DNA from: Escarpia spicata
Lineage: Eukaryota > Annelida > Polychaeta > Sabellida > Siboglinidae
Assembly: GCA_963995525.1 (NCBI GenBank)
Contig: OZ023214.1
Coordinates: forward strand, 30,574,224-30,638,223
Length of the DNA stretch: 64,000 bases
Direction of reading: 5' to 3'
Shown: positions 49,418 to 59,887 of the stretch, one piece after another
Numbering within the stretch: the first letter of the stretch is position 1
Layout: each line of letters begins with the position of its first letter
Program-made: the position numbers and the translations under genes
The notes under the pieces: generated by a model
Databases searched by the model: none
What the model was told of the DNA's origin: nothing
Seen by the model: only the letters and a program-made list of their open reading frames with translations

Positions 49418-49882
49418 TTGTCATCTCACACAATTAAGTTGTATACAGATGCATCCAGTGATGTGGGCTTTGCAGTAGTTTTTGGGAAGAAGTGGATAGC
49501 GAGTACATGGCACAAGCCCTTTACTTCCGCCGATATAACCCTTCTTGAACTGTACCCCTTAGTTCTAGCGACAGAGTTATTTGGCAAATATCTGGCTAAT
49601 CACTGTATAATTTTCATGACTGACAATTCGGGGGTCGTTGACATCATCAATAAGACCACTTCCAAGAATAGGCCCATTATGAAGCTCGTCAGAAAGTTAG
49701 TGCTGGCCTGTTTGCGGCACAATATCTTTTTTCGATCTCGCCATGTTCCGGGATACCAAAATGTCATAGCCGATCATCTTTCTGGATTGCAGATCGGAAA
49801 AGCCAGACAGATAGCACCTTGGCTGGACCGCACTCCCGTAGCAATCCCCGATCCACTGAAGCCACAAGTGCTGCTAGCTTAG
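49418..49882 (+). CDS. RNase H domain of the Ngaro-like element
   Basis: Same frame as the upstream RT, separated by a single stop codon. Catalytic acidic residues are visible: YTDASSDVGFAVVF (D), LLELYPLVLA (E), FMTDNSGVVDIINK (D) and IADHLSGLQ (D). 154 codons; the 3' end overlaps the recombinase frame by 64 nt. Confidence 0.88.
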   Translation: MSSHTIKLYTDASSDVGFAVVFGKKWIASTWHKPFTSADITLLELYPLVLATELFGKYLANHCIIFMTDNSGVVDIINKTTSKNRPIMKLVRKLVLACLRHNIFFRSRHVPGYQNVIADHLSGLQIGKARQIAPWLDRTPVAIPDPLKPQVLLA

Positions 49883-50793
49883 AACAGGACCTCGTCAGAG
49901 CGTCACTAGCACCTACGACACGTGCAGCATATAGGCGCAGTGTCAACATGTTACGTAAATATTTATCATCTGTCTGTCCTGGCAAAAAGTTTTTCCCTGT
50001 GTCACGAACGAATCTTGCAGGATTTATTACACACCTGTTTGCAGCCAATTATGCTTCGTCAACAATTTTGTCCACTGTGTCCGCTATTTCTTATAGTCAT
50101 AAAATAGTTGGGCTAGCAGATCCTGCAGATAATTTTTACATTAAGAAACTTCTAGTAGGTGTTCAGAAGACATCTAGCACAATGGATTCCAGAAGGCCAA
50201 TTGAGTTACATATCCTAGGTCATCTTGTCAGCGCTTCAAAAGTTGTAATCACTGACAAGTTTACTCAATTATGTATAACAGCAATGTTCCTCTTAGCTTT
50301 CCATGTTTTTTTAAGGATTGGTGAAATGACTGTGCGGTCTGGAGGGTTGACCGAACATGTCATACAACGGGGTGATGTAATAATAGTGCCTGGTCGTCAT
50401 AGTGATAGTAAAGCATCCCTGCAACTTACAATCCGACATGCTAAACACCAGAAAGTTGGCAGGCCTATTGTCCTAGAAATAAATTCACAGTCTAAGAACT
50501 GTCCTGTGGCACATATTTGTCGCTATATAAACACTCGTGGCTCATCAGCAGGACCACTCTTTGTCTTCCCTGACAGAACCCCCATTTCCAGAGCATATTT
50601 TGCTTCTCAATTAACTGCTTGTCTTTCCCACGCTGGTTATGACCCTAGTCTTTATAAGTGTCACTCATTTAGGATAGGTGCAGCAACTACTGCAGCAACA
50701 CGAGGATTCACAGATGTCCAGATACAATCTATGGGCAGATGGAAATCTGCCGCCTTTCGTCGATATATCCGAATCCCTATGATGCAGTTATGA
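49819..50793 (+). CDS. Tyrosine recombinase of the Ngaro-like element
   Basis: 324 codons, intact. N-terminal SAM-like DNA-binding part (YRRSVNMLRKYLSS), then catalytic Arg in FLRIGEMTVR, HxxR in CHSFRIGAATTAA, Trp replacing the second His in MGRWKSAAFRRYIR, and the nucleophile Tyr in the same segment. Such recombinases integrate DIRS/Ngaro DNA circles without making target duplications. Overlaps the RNase H end in a different frame, as usual for the group. Confidence 0.92.
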   Translation: MAGPHSRSNPRSTEATSAASLEQDLVRASLAPTTRAAYRRSVNMLRKYLSSVCPGKKFFPVSRTNLAGFITHLFAANYASSTILSTVSAISYSHKIVGLADPADNFYIKKLLVGVQKTSSTMDSRRPIELHILGHLVSASKVVITDKFTQLCITAMFLLAFHVFLRIGEMTVRSGGLTEHVIQRGDVIIVPGRHSDSKASLQLTIRHAKHQKVGRPIVLEINSQSKNCPVAHICRYINTRGSSAGPLFVFPDRTPISRAYFASQLTACLSHAGYDPSLYKCHSFRIGAATTAATRGFTDVQIQSMGRWKSAAFRRYIRIPMMQL

Positions 50794-50889
50794 ACTATCT
50801 TATATCAGCAGTCATTTATTCCCTTTTTCCCTGGTGCTGCTGCTGATGCCTCTTTTGTTCGAATATATTTGGTCTATACCAGTTGTTAT

Positions 50890-51322
50890 GCGTACCAGTC
50901 TGTCCAGCTCAGCCGGGGCTGAGGGGCAGACAGGTGCATACGTAACAAATTGCTGTATGTTTATGGTGTACACTGTGTCATTCTTATGTTTTGTTGAAGG
51001 TTGGAGCTATACCACTTGTAACGTGTGCCAGTCTGTTGAGCTTAGCCGGGTCTAAGCGATAGGCTGGTCCTTACTTAGCAGAAGATTTGCGTTGTAACGA
51101 TTTATGAATATTGGGCTTATATGCTATACTAAACGTGGGACATGTCAGTCCGCCAAGCTCAGCCGGGGCTGAGAGGCAGGCTAATACAAAAACAAAAAAC
51201 AAAAAAAACTATGTCTATGCTGTACACTGTGTAATTCTTATGTTTTGTTGAATCTTTGATCTATACCAATTGTCAGGTGTGTCAGCCTGCCACTCAGCCG
51301 GGGCTGAGTGGCAGGCTGATAC
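50890..51322 (+). repeat. Four hairpin units after the recombinase gene
   Basis: Four spaced units centre on 'agctcagccggggctgag' or variants: 50895-50945, 51023-51066, 51145-51186, 51277-51322. The last is a perfect 18-bp stem with a 2-nt loop (51282-51319, tcagcctgccactcagcc). Flanks such as gtgtacactgtgt, cttatgttttgttga and ctatacca also repeat. Confidence 0.88.
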
Positions 51323-51527
51323 AATACTGTGATCAACTGTACTTTTTTATTATTCAATGATAATTGCGGATTGTGCTTCGCATAGACAAGTTAGTAAATG
51401 CCTAATGCATTTAGGTTGGTAATTGTAGTTGTTAATCTAATTGCGAGTTGTTGCCTTCTATTAATGCAACTGACGGTCACTGTGGCCTTGGGTGGGGGGG
51501 TCACTCCTCATTATGAGCACTGCCTGT

Positions 51528-51810
51528 GGCATGTAGCCCTTCACCTTTGATGTCGTAGATTAGCAGTTTGATGCACTGTGTATATATTGTACTGATTGTT
51601 TATTTGTGTACAGCAACACTTTCTTGTACACAATTCCTTATATACGGGTACAGTGTATTTTATGGGTATGCATTGATGTGCATACTGATTGGCAATAAAA
51701 TATGCCCCTTACCAACCTTTTATATATGAATCCATCTTCCTTTATTCCAACATCAAACAAGCTGCGGCCACATTAAATCTACATATATCAATACATAACA
51801 AAAACATAAA
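51528..51810 (+). repeat. Split direct repeat B1
   Basis: 283 bp, nearly identical to 52127-52408 (differences: atata/atgta near the start, run of A near the end). Begins ggcatgtagcccttcacctt. Confidence 0.93.
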
Positions 51811-52126
51811 TAACAACTTCTTGGCACAGCCAAAAGTATGTTTATGTTCGTTATGGATTGTGTCAGTCTAACCTTCCACCCCTATTGGTTTGTGGACTAG
51901 CCCACTGCTTGGTATCATGGGAGAAGATCTTCAATCTTTCCCAGTCCGATTTCGAATCGATCAGAGTAAGTCGTTTATATTTCTGTCTTGACCACCTCCT
52001 CCTCTCCTCCACCACTGCTTGTGGCACTTCATTTACATAGATGGTTAAGTACAAGGAACCGACGTGTGTTTATTACGATGTGTTGTACACTTATAATAAT
52101 GTTCATTATATCGAGTTTGGAGGGGC
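51811..52126 (+). repeat. Internal repeat segment A2
   Basis: 316 bp between B1 and B2, starting taacaacttcttggcacagc. By the Ngaro scheme it should equal the left terminal repeat A1, which is absent at 45807, showing the left end is truncated. Confidence 0.7.
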
Positions 52127-52408
52127 GGCATGTAGCCCTTCACCTTTGATGTCGTAGATTAGCAGTTTGATGCACTGTGTATGTATTGTACTGATTGTTT
52201 ATTTGTGTACAGCAACACTTTCTTGTACACAATTCCTTATATACGGGTACAGTGTATTTTATGGGTATGCATTGATGTGCATACTGATTGGCAATAAAAT
52301 ATGCCCCTTACCAACCTTTTATATATGAATCCATCTTCCTTTATTCCAACATCAAACAAGCTGCGGCCACATTAAATCTACATATATCAATACATAACAA
52401 AACATAAA
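52127..52408 (+). repeat. Split direct repeat B2 (right end of element)
   Basis: Second copy of B1, ending acataacaaaacataaa, after which the LINE J sequence resumes. Overlaps the shared aaagtaaaattt by two bases. Confidence 0.93.
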
Positions 52409-52418
52409 AGTAAAATTT

Positions 52419-52955
52419 TAATTCATGTAACTTGAATATGTCTTCTACTTTTAGTAGTCTAAGTTTTTTTTAAAGTGGTTCCGTGTGTGAGTTGTATTTG
52501 TTTAAGGTTATTGTTCGCACGGCTTTTTTATATTTTTTTATTCTATTTATTTGGTATCCCCAAACCATGGTACAATAATTGATATGAGATAATATTAATG
52601 TGTTATATAACAACACTTTTATATCTAAAGGTAATACATATTTTAATCTGTTTATTATGCCAATTGTTTTGGAGCACTTATTTGAAATTTTCTCAGTGTG
52701 TTTTTTTCCAATTTAGGTTAGTGTCTAAAGTCAATCCTAGAAAGTTAAATTCATCTACTCTTTCAATATTTATATTATCTATTTTAAGCGTAAGAGTCTG
52801 CGTGCGTTTATTAGGCATATGAAAAATCTTGTATTTTGATTTGCTTTTATTTAAAGATAATTTATTTATGTTTAGCCATTCATTAACTTTAAAAAGTTCT
52901 TCATTTATTAAGGATTCTGTACTTTTGTTGCGTGTGTTGTTGTTGTTGTTAAGAC
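52419..52955 (-). pseudogene. LINE J RT C-terminal fragment
   Basis: Minus-strand frames give ESLINEELFKVNEWLNINKL, MPNKRTQTLTLKIDN, FNFLGLTLDTNLNWKK and, after a frameshift near 52700, TIGIINRLKYVLPLDIKVLL and LLKVEDIFKLHELKFYF. No YxDD core: it was deleted. Confidence 0.82.
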
Positions 52956-53040
52956 ATTTTAATTTATTAAATTAATGTATTTGTTTAAGGTTATTGTTTA
53001 AGGTTATTGATCTATATTTGTTGTCAACATATATTATTAG

Positions 53041-53596
53041 CCCTCCTTAGCATTGTTCTATATATGTTTCCAATGGTTATGTTCTTAGATAGATTACAAC
53101 CATTTATTTGGACTATCATCCCTTCCCACTGTTCGTACATGTTTACATTTAATATAACCTCTGATCTATATTTGTTGTCAACATATATTATTAGCCCTCC
53201 TTAGCACGTCTTCCCTTGAGCTAAACAGTCATAACCATGTAAGGAAAACTGTGATAGGTCATCGTTTTCTGATTTCCAAGTTTCTTGTAAGCAGATGACA
53301 TTAAATTTAAAATGTTTACTACTTAGCTCTTCTACAAAAGCTTCCAGTTCGTTAAATTTTGAATTTATTGATTGAATGTTAGTGCTTAAGATACTAAAAC
53401 GCGTAGTGTTTATCTGTGTAAGTTTGCTAAACTTATCAAAGTCATAATATGATGACCGACGTATTAGTTGAGGTTCATAATTTTCAACATCATTTGTGTC
53501 TAAGATGTTAATTAAGTCATTGTTATTAATACCTCCTAAAAAGGAGAGGAACGTATCGTCTAATGTCATGCCTTTATATAATTTGGTATTTATCAT
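53041..53596 (-). pseudogene. LINE J AP-endonuclease fragment
   Basis: FSILSTNIQSINSKFNELEA, VICLQETWKSE, then after a frame break GLIIYVDNKYRSEVI and WEGMIVQINGCNLSKNITIG with NIYR: the N-terminal half of an exonuclease/endonuclease/phosphatase domain. It stops at a 45-bp duplication (53007-53052 and 53162-53206). Confidence 0.85.
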
Positions 53597-55131
53597 ATGT
53601 ATTTGTTATTATATTTGTATGTGTGAATGAGTGTTCAACAAATTGTGATATATGCATATACCGATAATGAAATATATTTATGGCATTGCCTGTCGTAAGT
53701 TTATAGACGTAATACACTGAACGTAAATGTGAGATTGATTATTAAACATGTAAATGTGAAAACAGTTTGAGATAGACATCTTGTAGTTTGGTATATATAT
53801 ATAAAATAACATAAAATAAGAATGATTTGCATAATGAATGCAAGAAGACCTTGTCATGGGAGAGGTGTAGAGCATACAGTATTAAAACGGTTTTACAAGC
53901 CATAGATATATTACCTGAGTATTCGTAGTAACATACTAATGCATTTCACAGCAACAGAACGAATACATGTATTAAGATAAGTTCAGTGAGAAGCTAAAGT
54001 TTTTGTTTATATAAAGTACAGCAGTAAAACATAGTGCAATACAAGGTTAAGCATTTTGTTTCATTAACCATTATTACTGTGATATGATAAGATTTAATTA
54101 TACACATATAATCGCACACATACATATACATACTTGAACGTTATTTCTGTGTATATATAGTAATATGAATACAGGTTTACATTTCACAAAAAACAAAGAT
54201 TCTGTGAAGAAGCTACCGTATTTACATCATGTGCAATAACTAACACAGTGCTTTCATTTCAGATTTATACATCATATTTGTCAATCCATTTTTCTGACAA
54301 TAAAAAAGAGAAAAATATATTATTAAATTATACATACGTATTTATATATTAGCTGTACAACTATTTCAGCTAACAAATGTACAAAACAACATGACTAGCA
54401 TTCAACTCAAAGACAATTATAAAAAATATATTTTCATAAGAAAACAACATAAATTACAGTTTCAGTTTAACGGGATGTGCATCAGTGCACAAGGAGCTGG
54501 AGCTAATATTTCTAGGAAACACTAACACTAAATATTATGTTACTAAAATCACAAGAAAAGAGTCCACAGAGAAACTGAAAGTCGAGAGTACAACAAGTCA
54601 TTTGCAATTTAGATAGAGCAGTTTAAGTAGATTGATTGTTCAGCATGTAGTAACAGCCTAACTAGCTAGGAATGTCACCAGATACATTGATAATATTCCC
54701 AATATATCTGATGGCACTGCAATAACACTTGCATGTAATCACTGAATCAAAGTAGAAAATACAGTTTAACATTATGCAGAAGTCGACGTAATGCTGTCAT
54801 GTGTTTACGTCAGCTTTACAGATATTGTAATTTGAGAGAAGGAAAAAAGGAGAAGAAGAGAAAGAGAAAAAAACCAGCTTGTAGAGAAAGAACTAGAAAA
54901 GATAATAACTTAAAACGATTAAAGATAATATTAACTGACATTACATTATATTATCCCGGAGTCTGAAGAGTCAGTAAAGAGGACTTATCTCTCTTTTAAT
55001 TGACCTCGCTGCGTAGATCACGTCTCGCTCAGTGTAACTCACGTTGCGCAGTCTCGTGTAACGAAAATAATAAAACATTAACAAAATATCGTTCGTATAC
55101 AGGGGCCGATTCCCGGTCGCAGGCCACGTGT
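53597..55131. other. AT-rich stretch, possibly LINE J 5' region
   Basis: 1.5 kb without a recognisable ORF or repeat. Confidence 0.5.
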
Positions 55132-55326
55132 TCAACGTAAAGTGTTTATATCCTCCTGCGTGTGGATGACCCTGATCGTGTTTGCTAATGTCTTGATTAC
55201 CACTTTCCCATTATAGGTCCAGTCGGCAATTTTCTTCGCATGTTTCAACTGCCTTGTAGCGCTAGCCAGCAATCGACTTCTAGCCCGTATGAATTCGTCT
55301 CGCACGTTAACTCTGTTGAATCGCAC
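55132..55326 (-). pseudogene. Possible LINE ORF1 C-terminal fragment
   Basis: 64 codons ending WTYNGKVVIKTLANTIRVIH and a stop. The pattern (x-WT-x2-GKVxIK ... I-x-T-x-ED) resembles the FP25-like C-terminal domain of some LINE ORF1 proteins. It lies on the same strand upstream of LINE J ORF2, so it could be its ORF1. Weak evidence. Confidence 0.35.
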
Positions 55327-55417
55327 ATTATATGAACATACGCCCGAATAAATGAAAGCGCGACAGTCGTAGTTGGTGCTAAATACTTTCTCCTAGATAC
55401 GCGCACGCGCAGACACG

Positions 55418-55463
55418 TCACCCGGATATTATTTAACGCCCGGATAAATGTAAGCGCGACATC
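55418..55463 (-). repeat. 46-bp inverted repeat, right copy
   Basis: Reverse complement of 44905-44950 with about three mismatches. A shorter relative (cgcccgaataaatgaaagcg) lies at 55342-55361. Confidence 0.85.
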
Positions 55464-55899
55464 GGAACGTGGTGAATATTCGGGACGCGGGGTGGGGGCT
55501 AACACTCACCAAAACCTCCAATTGCACCCTGTGTGTGTGCATTTATGTATGTACAAACTTATATTTTTTTGGGTAAAGAACTACGTTAAAATAGTGGGTC
55601 ACTGTTTGTTTCTGATTATTCAAATCAGCCCAACTGGTACTGAAGCCCGGGAACTTACATAAATTAATTGATAATAATCACGCTCACAACGCTACTGTCT
55701 ATTAATGTTTATGTTTGCGAAGTTCCTATATTATGTGGCGTAATATGGGAAAACCCAAGCATGGTTCAATATGTGAACTCATGCGAAGAATTATAGGTTA
55801 CATTTTAAACATTTGCTCAAACAATGTCAACAAAGAGAAGAAATGGTTCGAGCGGATGCCATGGCTACATCCATGCATACTAAAGATACAGCTTCTTTT

Positions 55900-56262
55900 C
55901 CATATCCGCCATGTGGAAAACACATTTTGAATATCTGTTAAATAATGTCACTTCAGATGTAAATATACAAAATTAAAGTCTGGTAAAACATGTGGTAATG
56001 ATGGGCTATCTGCAGAACATTTTATACATGCAGACAGGTGTTATCTCACATGGATATCTGCCTGAAAACTATTATTATACCCTTGGTGAAAAACAAGTCC
56101 GGTGACACTAGTGTTGTTAACAACTACATACCTATAGCACTAGTCACAGTTGCTTCGAAAATATTTGAAATTGTATTACTTGAACTTATGGAATCCTACC
56201 TTGACACAACATACAATCAGTTTGGATTCAAGAAGGGCCATTATTGTGATCATTGTATTTTT
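55900..56262 (+). mobile_element. LINE fragment (LINE D), RT N-terminal part
   Basis: WKTHFEYLLNNVTSDV, SGKTCGNDGLSAEHF, then after a frameshift IIIPLVKNKSGDTSVVNNYI and PIALVTVASKIFEIVLLELM, ending in QFGFKKGHYCDHCIF. Typical RT blocks 0-2. Cut at 56262 where an unrelated repeat tail (gagcgccctgtg ... aaaggcgctg) begins. Confidence 0.85.
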
Positions 56263-56448
56263 TTTTTAAATAAAGCATTTATAGAGCGCCCTGTGTCTGG
56301 ATGACAAATCTGCTCAAAGGCGCTGACAATCGTAGAGTATAAATAAAATACATTAAATGACCTAAAACATATTAAATAGAAATATTAAATAATAAGGTAA
56401 ACGAATATGATTTAAAAGTAGCATATAAAAATTACATAAAATGTCAGG

Positions 56449-56600
56449 GGCCGGTTTCATGAAGCGGCGTAACTTTACGCACAACTAGACGTTATACTGG
56501 TCGTAGTTAAGTGCAACTAGCTGGTGTGACTTACGACCGGTTTCACGAGAACAATTTAACATTCGCGTAACTACGTCGACGTAGAATTGACCTAGTTACG
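56449..56600. repeat. MITE-like fragment
   Basis: ggggccggtttcatgaagcg at the start and a related cgaccggtttcacgaga at 56536 suggest the end of a small DNA element. No second terminus was found. Confidence 0.35.
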
Positions 56601-57929
56601 TTGCAATGGGGAATCCCTGTGTCCGCAGTAAAAAGTAAGCACGCAGGAAATAATAATGAGCCGAAACTCGAAATACACCGCCAGTTATATGTCGCCGCTC
56701 GCGACGACTGCACTACAATGATAGCCAGTAAGAAAACCGAGTATTATCGCGGACAATTACAGAACGCTAATAACAAGAACATGCTTCGCATTCTGAGATC
56801 ACTCGACGTACACAAAATGCAACTTCCTGAATTCGGCTTAGCGAAGGAAGGTTGTGATACATTCTCACGTTTCTTCAAAGAAAAGATCGAGAAATTACTT
56901 ATTAAGTTGCAATGCCGCATTGCCGTTGACCCGACAGAGGACGAGTCACCTTGTTTTACTGACCCAATTCAAGTGTTCGGGCCAACAACTACAGCCGAAA
57001 TCAATAATATTCTTGGCACTACGGATAAGACATGCTCACTTGTTCCACTACCAACTAAGCAACTAAATGACAAGATGGAAAGTATCGTGCCTATCATCAC
57101 ACATATTATAAACGCCTCACTCGAGGATGCAGTCATGCCTGTGCTGCTTAAGCACGCAGTTGCCCGGCCATTGCTCAAGAAACAATTACTCAACAAGGAC
57201 ATACTCAACAACTACCTTCCAGTCAGCAACCTAAGCCATCTGTCAACAGTCATAGAGAAAGTTATTGCGCGAAGGATCATCTCTCATATTTCTGATCAGC
57301 GACTGGAGGACTGTTTCCAAACAGCCTACCGAAATAATTATTCAACTGAAACCGCACTGTTTTGTGTAACAAATGCCATGAAAGCCGCTATAGACAATAG
57401 ACAAGGCACGGCACTAATTCTTATTGACTTTAGTGCGGCCTTTGACACAATCAATCACAAGATAATGATCCAGCGCCTTCGGTTGCGTTACGGCATTGTT
57501 GGCAAGGCGCTTGGCTGGCTGCAATCCTATCTGCAGGGCCGGAACCAGCGTGTCGTCATTCGTGATGCGTCATCGAATACAACTTGCGTGACATCGGGTG
57601 TCCCTCAGGGTTCGGTGCTGGGTCCTTTGTTATTCTCGTTGTACGTACAACCCATTGGCGACATAATCAGGGCGTATGGACTTTGTTTTCATCATTATGC
57701 GGATGATCTGCAGTTGTACTGCCACTTTGACCTCACTGTGACTGCGTTGGCTGCTACTCAGCAACGTATGGAGGAGTGTCTAGATATTGTCAATCAGTGG
57801 ATGACATCAAACTACATGTGCATGAACAACAATAAAACGGAATATCTTCCCGTAGTGCCAAAGACTGCCGCTGCGCAGTGTGATACGCGTAGGAGATATT
57901 ACGATTACTGCCTCAATATGTGTTCGTAA
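56601..57929 (+). pseudogene. LINE B reverse transcriptase
   Basis: 442 codons. RT blocks: HAVARPLLKKQLLNKDILNN, SNLSHLSTVIEKVIARRI, ILIDFSAAFDTINHKIMI (catalytic Asp), TSGVPQGSVLGPLLFSLY and HHYADDLQLYCH (YADD). The frame is lost shortly before block 7, at about 57900. The first codons may belong to flanking DNA. Confidence 0.9.
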
Positions 57930-58860
57930 CCTTGGTGTCGTTATGGATCGCCACCTCGATTTTAAGAAGCAAGTTTCAAACATCGTCAGTGTATGCTAAT
58001 TTCACCTGCGTCATAATCAACCAGATGAGTCGTTATCTCCCAACAACGACAAAGGAACGTGTCGTCAACGCCATTATTACATCACGGCTTGATTACTGCA
58101 ATTCAATTCTATACGGCACTTCTGTTAACAACATCGCTCGACTGCAGAGAATGCACAATTCTGCTGCTAGGTTGATCCTACGCCGCCCACGGAGTGACAG
58201 CGCCATGCCTTTGTTGTGCATTCTTCACTGGTTGCACACAGGATCGACTTTAAGCTAATAGTGTTTACATATAAAGCTGTGCATGGCGATGCCCCGAAAT
58301 ATCTATGTATGCCGTGTATGCCCATACAAACCAACAAGAGCACTGCGCTCTGCCAACAATAACATGTTAACTCATGTCAAAGCTGGGGACAGTTCATTTG
58401 CGGTCGCCGCGGTGACTTTGTGGAACACTTTGCCTAATGACATTAACATGTCTGATTGTCTTAGACTCATTTTTTTCGACTCTCTTTCTTGTCCAATGTG
58501 GCATAGTTTAGTATGTGCATTGATTAGTTTTATATATCTTATGTATTAATTGACCTATTTATATATTTATTTTATACCTACATGTACATTAGTTCAGATA
58601 AATGAATTTGCAATGTTTTACTTCTACATAGAACTGTAGCTATGATAATTATTTTAGTATATTTATTTAATTACTGTATTTATTTGTATTTTACTAATAT
58701 TAATTTTATAAGAATTGTTTTTTTAAGAAAATGCATGTTTATTTAGCCATCATTATTACCTCTATCTTGGGTCTACATGTTGTAAAGCGCCACGAACAAT
58801 TTATAATTGGATCTGGCGCGATATTTAAAATAAAATATATTATAATTATTATACCATTGA
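56632..58860 (+). mobile_element. CR1/L2-like LINE (LINE B), 5' truncated
   Basis: A long RT frame (to 57929) followed by two frame-shifted pieces with ITSRLDYCNSILYGTSV (57920-58258) and FAVAAVTLWNTLPNDI (58283-58549). The endonuclease is missing. The 3' end has a structured tail (ttgtaaagcgcc ... ggcgcgat) like that of LINE C. Confidence 0.9.
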
Positions 58861-59642
58861 TGATGCTTAATACGACACTAAAACACCCTTTTGCCTACGA
58901 CATCAAATCGTACCTACGCAAGTTCAACCTACTGGCTATTTTTACAGACAACAGTGTTCGCATAGCATAAGCTACGATCCAGATGAGTACCAACAATAAC
59001 AAGTTTACTTTATACTCCAAAATGATTCCTATCTCTTTTGTGGGCGATCTTTTTCATAGAACAATTGTGTTGTTCACTTGTGGTGTTATGGGTAATAGCT
59101 CTATAAAGATGTATGAATGGACGACTGAACGAGAATAACTAAAGGCGTTGGACCCACAATGGAAAAATATAATTAAAGAAAAGGTGCGGTATTCAAGTGG
59201 GCGCTATAATGAGCAGGTGCATCTTTTAAGTAGTCTTGAAAGATTTACGTAGACTGGCGGAAGGTCAGCATTCAACGCCTAATACGTAAGCGTAGCTATC
59301 TTATATGTAAATGGTTGGGTCCGTTGTAACCCAATGCTCCAGTAGGACTACTGGCATGCAGTTAAAGTAGTAAACTTTTAACTAATGTTGAATTTAGTAG
59401 ATTTACCGATTCGCTTGCAACAAACAATGAAGTTGTTGATGGAAGCGCCTAACAGGCAGCAGGCCAAATTGTTCTCTGGAAATTGTCGTGTTTTTCAATG
59501 GATTTACGCTGCACTGAGGATCACAAATACCATTGTTTGTTCGTGAAACTACAGTGATTCTCGCGGTACACTTTTTATACGTCAATACAGTGTACGTTAT
59601 CTACGATTTTTAAATGTTATAAATGAATGTCGTCAGCCATCC
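58861..59642. other. Stretch between LINE B and LINE C
   Basis: No domain-bearing ORF. May include the 5'UTR of LINE C. Confidence 0.5.
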
Positions 59643-59887
59643 GTGACGTTGACGAAGTTGGTGGTCGACAACGCCCGTGAATTACATAACTTGGCAGGCT
59701 GTAATTGTGCGACGATGTACTTCATTCGGGCTCTTTGGCCTGACTCCAGGGGTGTCACTCCCCGATTGCCGGATGCGACATATTCCTTAATAAGACGTTT
59801 AGGACTGTCTGCGACACGTCCAACCTTGCGTGGCAAACGAGGGGCACGCGCAAACAGCGCGCGATCCCAACGAGGATTACTGACCAT

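Larger units (their letters stand above)
45807..52406 (+). mobile_element. Ngaro/DIRS-like tyrosine-recombinase retrotransposon, 5' truncated
   Basis: Order: SGNH hydrolase fragment, gag with zinc-binding Cys/His, RT, RNase H, tyrosine recombinase, then split direct repeats B1 (51528-51810), A2 (51811-52126), B2 (52127-52406). That B1-A2-B2 layout is typical of Ngaro-type elements; the matching left repeat A1 is missing. Both edges lie in the same LINE codon run and share aaagtaaaattt. The RT has one frameshift and one stop codon, so the copy cannot act alone, yet B1 and B2 are almost identical, so insertion looks recent. Confidence 0.85.
45073..53596 (-). mobile_element. Minus-strand LINE (LINE J), internally deleted and split by the Ngaro-like element
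   Basis: Read right to left: AP endonuclease start at 53596-53201 (RFSILSTNIQSINSKFNELE, NVICLQETW), GLIIYVDNKYRSEVI and ITIGNIYR to about 53080. Most of the RT core is deleted. It resumes at about 52955 with VNEWLNINKLSLNKSKSKYK, FNFLGLTLDTNLNWKK and ILSHINYCTMVWGYQ to 52407. After the 6.6-kb insertion it continues at 45806 with KYIHKMLPPYLLNW and NYNTREKNYI. The 3' end is a tandem tail of TTATG units (45073-45095). Jockey/CR1-type organisation; clade not certain. Confidence 0.82.
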
